From JAWVFM01 sp963841455 (GTDB taxonomy: Bacteria > Actinomycetota > Thermoleophilia > Solirubrobacterales > 70-9): a stretch of 64,000 nt of DNA. The DNA lies in contig CAWJCU010000007.1 in the NCBI GenBank assembly GCA_963841455.1, positions 1 through 64,000 of the forward strand, in the 5' to 3' direction. The position numbers and the translations under genes are program-made. The notes under the pieces were generated by a model that was not told where the DNA came from, ran no database searches, and was given only the letters and a program-made list of their open reading frames with translations. Positions 60,620 to 64,000 of the stretch are shown piece after piece. Within the stretch, counting starts at the first letter, position 1. Each line of letters begins with the position of its first letter.

Positions 60620-62925
60620 CGGGCCTCGCCTGGCGCTTCGCGCTCGTCTACGGCGGCGCAATCGGCCTCGCGCTCTCGCCCGTTCTGCCCTCGGCAGCCC
60701 GGTCGGGTGCCGGTGGCGCGCTGGCCGCGTCGTCGCTCGGTGCGGTCGCCCTACTCGCTGCCCGGCCCCGAGGGCGTCACCCAAGGGCCTGGGTGCTCGT
60801 GATCGGCGCCGTGGCCGTGCTGGCTGGTGCCGCCCTCGGCTGCCTTCGGCTCGAGGAGATCGAGGCGGGCGCGCTCGACTCGCGTCTCGGCGAGGCGACC
60901 GTTCGCGGATACGTGACGGCGACCCCGAGTCGCTCGGAGGGTGTGGTTCGAGTGCTGGTTGATGCACCGGGTGGACGGCTGCTCGTCGAGGCCCATGAGC
61001 CCGCGCCCGATCTTTCCATCGGACGCGAGATCGTGGCGACGGGCTCCCTGCGAGCGGCGCCAGGCTGGGAGCGGGACTACCTGCGCCGGTTGGGCATCGC
61101 CCAGGTCCTGGCGGCGAATCGAATCCGACTTACGGGTCATCGGCGCGACGGCATCGACGGCGCCGTGGACGCCATCCGCGACCGCGCGGCCACCGCGTTG
61201 GGTCGCGGCACCTCGCCCGCCGCCGCGGCGCTCCTTCGCGGCTTCGTTCTCGGCGAAGCCGATGAGATCGACGCGGCGATCGTCACGGACTTCAGGCGTT
61301 CCGGCCTCGCCCACCTCCTGGCTGTGAGCGGCGAGAACGTCCTCCTCCTGGCGCTGCTGGCCACGCCCGCGCTCGCGCTGATGGGGGTCCCGCTCCGGGC
61401 GCGGCTGGTCGGTCTGCTCGGTCTGATCGGCCTCTACGTGCTGGTCACGGGCGCCTCGCCGTCGATCCAGCGGGCGGGGATCATGGGCGCGGCCGGGATC
61501 GTCGCCGCGCTTGCGGGCCGGCCGCGCTCGCGCTGGTACGCGATGGGCCTGGCGGCGGCCCTGACGCTCGCGATGAATCCGCGCGCGACGGGCGATCCCG
61601 GCTGGCAGCTCAGCTTCGCCGCCGTCGTCGGGATCGTGCTCGCCGCGGCCCCGATCCGCGACGTCCTCCTCGGGTCGGCCAGCAGTAGGGGTGAGGCGAG
61701 GGTGCGGCGCGTGCTCGCCGAGGGGGCGGGCGTGACGATCGCCGCCACGCTCGCGACCGCGCCGCTCATCGCTGTTGACTTCGGGGTCGCATCGCTGACG
61801 ACGCTGCCCGCGAACCTCCTCGCGCTGCCCGCGGTCGCGCCCGTCATGTGGCTGGGGATGATCGCGGCGGCGCTCGGGCAGGTCCCGGCGCTTCCGGTCG
61901 AGCCGCTCACCGCGGTCGCGGGCGCTCTCGCAGGCTACGTCGCGCAGGTGGCCCACTGGCTGGGCTCGCCCTCCTGGGCCCAGGTGTCCACGCCGAGCCT
62001 CGGCGCGCCGGTCGCGCTCGGGGCCTACGTCGTCATCGCCGCCGTCTGTTGGGCGGGTCTCTCGTACCTGCTCCGCCGTCGAGGCTTGCGCCCGCGGCCC
62101 CGAGTCGTACTGGCCCTCGCGGCGGTCGCAACGACCGTGGCCGGCTTCGCGGCGCGGCCGCGGACGCCGGCAGCGCCGTCGCCGCGGCGCGGCCTCGTTG
62201 TCCGGGTCCTCGACGTCGGCCAGGGTGACGCCATCCTCCTCGACCCCTCGCCGGGCCTGCCGATCCTGGTCGACGGCGGGCCGCCGGGCGACGAGCTGGC
62301 CGCGAAGCTCCGGGCGGCCGGCGTCTCACGCCTGGCCGCGGCGGTGGTGACCCACGACCAGTCCGATCATGTCGGCGGCGTCGAGGAGGTATTCGGCCGA
62401 ATGCCCGTGGCGCACGTCATCTACGGCGAGCCCGTGCGCCGCATCGTCGCCGAGGCCCGGGCCGCGGCCGCCGACCCGATTCAGGTCGCCGAGGGGTCGG
62501 AGGTGGACTCCGGGCGGCTTCGGCTCCAGTTCCTCTGGCCGCCGCGGACGCTCGAGTCCCCGCAACAGGCGCGCACCGAGGACCCGAATACAAGGGCGCT
62601 CGTCGCCGTTGCGCGGTGGCGTGGCTTCGCGATGCTCCTCACCGCGGACGCCGAGGCGGCGGACGTGCCGATCGACCCGGGACCGATCGACATCCTCAAG
62701 GTCGCCCACCACGGCAGCGACGACCCCGGACTCGCCGGACTGCTCGACCGGACGGCGCCGAGCCTCGCGGTCATCTCGGTGGGGGCGGGGAACCCCTACG
62801 GGCACCCGGCGCCGGGCACGATCCGGACTCTCACGGCGCATCGCGTGCCGGTCATCCGGACCGACCTACGCGGAACGGTCGAGCTCGACATCGAGGCCAA
62901 CGGATGGTCCGTGGCCGGCGGCTGA
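60616..62925 (+). CDS. comEC: Competence protein ComEC/Rec2
   Basis: About 769 residues if begun at CTG 60616, which overlaps the comEA TGA (CTGA). This adds the hydrophobic N-terminus LAWRFALVYGGAIGLALSPV that ComEC proteins need; the first ordinary start (GTG 60793) lies 59 codons further in and would lose it. Competence domain: LLAVSGENVLLLALLATPAL, SIQRAGIMGAAGIVAALAGR, GWQLSFAAVVGIVLAAAPIR. The C-terminal MBL nuclease-like domain has VLDVGQGDAILLDP, THDQSDHVGGVEEVF and ILKVAHHGSDDPGLAG. It forms the DNA uptake channel. Confidence 0.92.
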   Translation: MTGLAWRFALVYGGAIGLALSPVLPSAARSGAGGALAASSLGAVALLAARPRGRHPRAWVLVIGAVAVLAGAALGCLRLEEIEAGALDSRLGEATVRGYVTATPSRSEGVVRVLVDAPGGRLLVEAHEPAPDLSIGREIVATGSLRAAPGWERDYLRRLGIAQVLAANRIRLTGHRRDGIDGAVDAIRDRAATALGRGTSPAAAALLRGFVLGEADEIDAAIVTDFRRSGLAHLLAVSGENVLLLALLATPALALMGVPLRARLVGLLGLIGLYVLVTGASPSIQRAGIMGAAGIVAALAGRPRSRWYAMGLAAALTLAMNPRATGDPGWQLSFAAVVGIVLAAAPIRDVLLGSASSRGEARVRRVLAEGAGVTIAATLATAPLIAVDFGVASLTTLPANLLALPAVAPVMWLGMIAAALGQVPALPVEPLTAVAGALAGYVAQVAHWLGSPSWAQVSTPSLGAPVALGAYVVIAAVCWAGLSYLLRRRGLRPRPRVVLALAAVATTVAGFAARPRTPAAPSPRRGLVVRVLDVGQGDAILLDPSPGLPILVDGGPPGDELAAKLRAAGVSRLAAAVVTHDQSDHVGGVEEVFGRMPVAHVIYGEPVRRIVAEARAAAADPIQVAEGSEVDSGRLRLQFLWPPRTLESPQQARTEDPNTRALVAVARWRGFAMLLTADAEAADVPIDPGPIDILKVAHHGSDDPGLAGLLDRTAPSLAVISVGAGNPYGHPAPGTIRTLTAHRVPVIRTDLRGTVELDIEANGWSVAGG

Positions 62926-62955
62926 CCCGAATGCGAGAGGTCCGCCGGACTCTAT

Positions 62956-63483
62956 ATGGTCGGCTTTATGGAATCTTCAGGTGTCCCGCCCGCCGAGCCG
63001 CCCCAGCAACCACCCCAGCAACCTCCGCCCCCGCCGCAGCAACCGCCACCGCCGCAGCAACCGCCACAGCAACCGCCTCCGCCTCCGCCGGGTGCTGCCG
63101 CACCACCCCCCGCGAGCGACAAGGCGGGTGGGGGCATGCGCGCCCTCGCCGTCGTCCTGGCCCTCGTCCTGGCCTTCGGCGCCGCGGTGATGATCGTGGC
63201 GATGGTCGACATCAACGACACGCCGCGCTGCGACGACCCGGCGGCCATCCTTCAGTATCACCGCGACCATCCTCTCGACCGCACGATCGACTGCTTCGAC
63301 GGCGGCCAGACGCAGAAGGTGATCGCGCTCGGCTTCGGCTTCGCCGGCGGTGTCGTCGGCGCGATCGCCGCCGTCCTCGCGCTCGCGTTCACGGTCACCG
63401 GCCGCAACGGGAGGAACGTCCTCTGGGCGACCGCCCTGGCGATCATCCTCTCGGGACTGAGCATCCTGATCGGAAGCCTGTAG
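62956..63483 (+). CDS. Membrane protein with proline/glutamine-rich N-terminus
   Basis: 175 residues from ATG 62956 (or 62968). Residues 10-50 are tandem PPQQ units (PPQQPPQQPPPPPQQPPPPQ), likely disordered and cytosolic. Two transmembrane segments follow (ALAVVLALVLAFGAAVMIVA and LGFGFAGGVVGAIAAVLALA), with a third near the C-terminus (VLWATALAIILSGLSILIGS). The loop DDPAAILQYHRDHPLDRTID has one conserved-looking Cys on each side. No family recognised. It lies between comEC and holA. Confidence 0.7.
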   Translation: MVGFMESSGVPPAEPPQQPPQQPPPPPQQPPPPQQPPQQPPPPPPGAAAPPPASDKAGGGMRALAVVLALVLAFGAAVMIVAMVDINDTPRCDDPAAILQYHRDHPLDRTIDCFDGGQTQKVIALGFGFAGGVVGAIAAVLALAFTVTGRNGRNVLWATALAIILSGLSILIGSL

Positions 63484-63519
63484 CGCGGGCCACATAGCGG
63501 TCCCGCCCGAGGCGCCGAA

Positions 63520-63525
63520 TAGACT
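63520..63525 (+). promoter_or_regulatory. -10 box of holA
   Basis: TAGACT ends 7 nt before GTG 63533. Confidence 0.5.
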
Positions 63526-63532
63526 CGGCGTC

Positions 63533-64000
63533 GTGGCGGACCTGAAGCCTGCCTACCTGATCGCAGGCGACGACGAGGCCAAGATCGAGGCCGCCCTCGC
63601 GGCGCTGCGAGCCCGCGCGGAGCGCGAGGGCGGCCCCGGTGCGCTGGAGGCGTTCAGCCCTCGCGACGGCGTCGGCGCTCCCGATGTCGAGGGGCTAGCG
63701 GCCGCGGTCCCCGCGATGTCCCTGACCGCCACCCGCCGGTATCTCGTCGCCGACCGCCTCGAACGCGTCGGCGCGAGGCAGCTCGAGGGCCTGGCCGACG
63801 CCCTCGGCGGCCTGCCGCCGGACGTAAGCGTAGTGCTGGTGGAGCGCCCGGCCGGTAGCCGCGAGCGCCCTCAGCGGGCCCGTGTGGCGGCGCGCAAGGC
63901 GGTCGTCGCGGCGATCGAGAGGGCCGGGGGGGAGGTGCTGAGCTACGAGGCGCCGAGGGAGCGCGATCTCCCGCGTCGCCTGGTTGACGACGCGAAGAAA
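63533..64000 (+). CDS. holA: DNA polymerase III delta subunit, truncated by window end
   Basis: The first 156 codons from GTG 63533 run off the window. VADLKPAYLIAGDDEAKIEA is the usual holA opening (LIxGDDE), followed by LAAAVPAMSLTATRRYLVAD and LGGLPPDVSVVLVERPAGSR. The delta subunit opens the sliding clamp. Position just downstream of comEC is the conserved arrangement in many bacteria. Confidence 0.88.
   Translation, partial: MADLKPAYLIAGDDEAKIEAALAALRARAEREGGPGALEAFSPRDGVGAPDVEGLAAAVPAMSLTATRRYLVADRLERVGARQLEGLADALGGLPPDVSVVLVERPAGSRERPQRARVAARKAVVAAIERAGGEVLSYEAPRERDLPRRLVDDAKK

Noticed and set aside
63000..63110. CCGCAGCAACC-type tandem repeats
   Set aside because: They encode the PPQQ tract of a membrane protein; no spacer structure.

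Overview
The window is a GC-rich (about 70 percent) bacterial chromosome segment. GTG, TTG and apparently CTG starts are common, and gene order is typical of Actinobacteriota. Several secreted proteins carry the short signal/anchor style I associate with Thermoleophilia (Solirubrobacterales), for example the protein at 4417-5022. The class assignment is an inference; a high-GC actinobacterium is well supported.

Layout. 1-2.6 kb: remnant of an integrated element (excisionase-like protein, small zinc-finger protein, multiply frameshifted tyrosine recombinase) ending 18 bp before tRNA-Arg(UCU). 2.6-7.5 kb: a DUF2283-like protein, an alkyltransferase-like (ATL) protein, and tRNA-His. A 4.1-kb stretch then follows that is bounded by tRNA-His and a 26-bp copy of its anticodon arm; it holds a broken RNase H, two surface/secreted proteins and a flavin/F420-type oxidoreductase. 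7.5-16 kb: acyl-CoA ligase, carboxyltransferase, lipoprotein, an ECF sigma factor coupled to an O6-alkylguanine-DNA alkyltransferase, a HTH protein, LemA. 15.7-23 kb: HD hydrolase, CorA, CtaG-like protein, tig-clpP-clpX, and a VapBC-type pair. 23-31 kb: SDR and aldo/keto reductase, valS-folC, ndk-maf. 31-39.4 kb: cell-shape and ribosome block mreB-mreC-mreD-mrdA-rodA-rng-rplU-rpmA. 39.4-49.3 kb: sigma/anti-sigma pair, obgE, PQQ-type sugar dehydrogenase, proB, proA, nadD, rsfS, a DivIVA-like protein, tRNA-Ala(GGC). 49.4-53.8 kb: hydrolase-cyclase fusion and a divergent arsenic cluster (aquaporin-arsC versus arsR-arsM-R2-like protein). 54-64 kb: metallo-beta-lactamase protein, lytic-transglycosylase-like protein, leuS, acyP, comEA-comEC, and holA running off the end.

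How it works together. Most of the window is housekeeping: protein quality control (trigger factor, ClpXP), the elongasome (MreBCD, PBP2, RodA), proline synthesis, NAD synthesis, ribosome assembly/silencing (ObgE, RsfS, L21, L27) and DNA uptake (ComEA/EC). Accessory content is concentrated at the two tRNA-linked remnants and at the arsenic cluster.

Cross-cutting observations. (1) At least 18 genes have a TAnnnT hexamer ending only 6-10 nt before the start codon and no ribosome binding site, which implies widespread leaderless transcription. (2) clpX, maf, comEC and a carboxyltransferase have no ATG/GTG/TTG where the protein should begin, but do have an in-frame CTG. (3) Conserved genes (tig, corA, ctaG, mreB, mreC, mreD, vapC and others) are interrupted by single extra bases, nearly always +1, most likely an insertion-biased assembly error rather than gene decay. 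Read these as probably intact genes.
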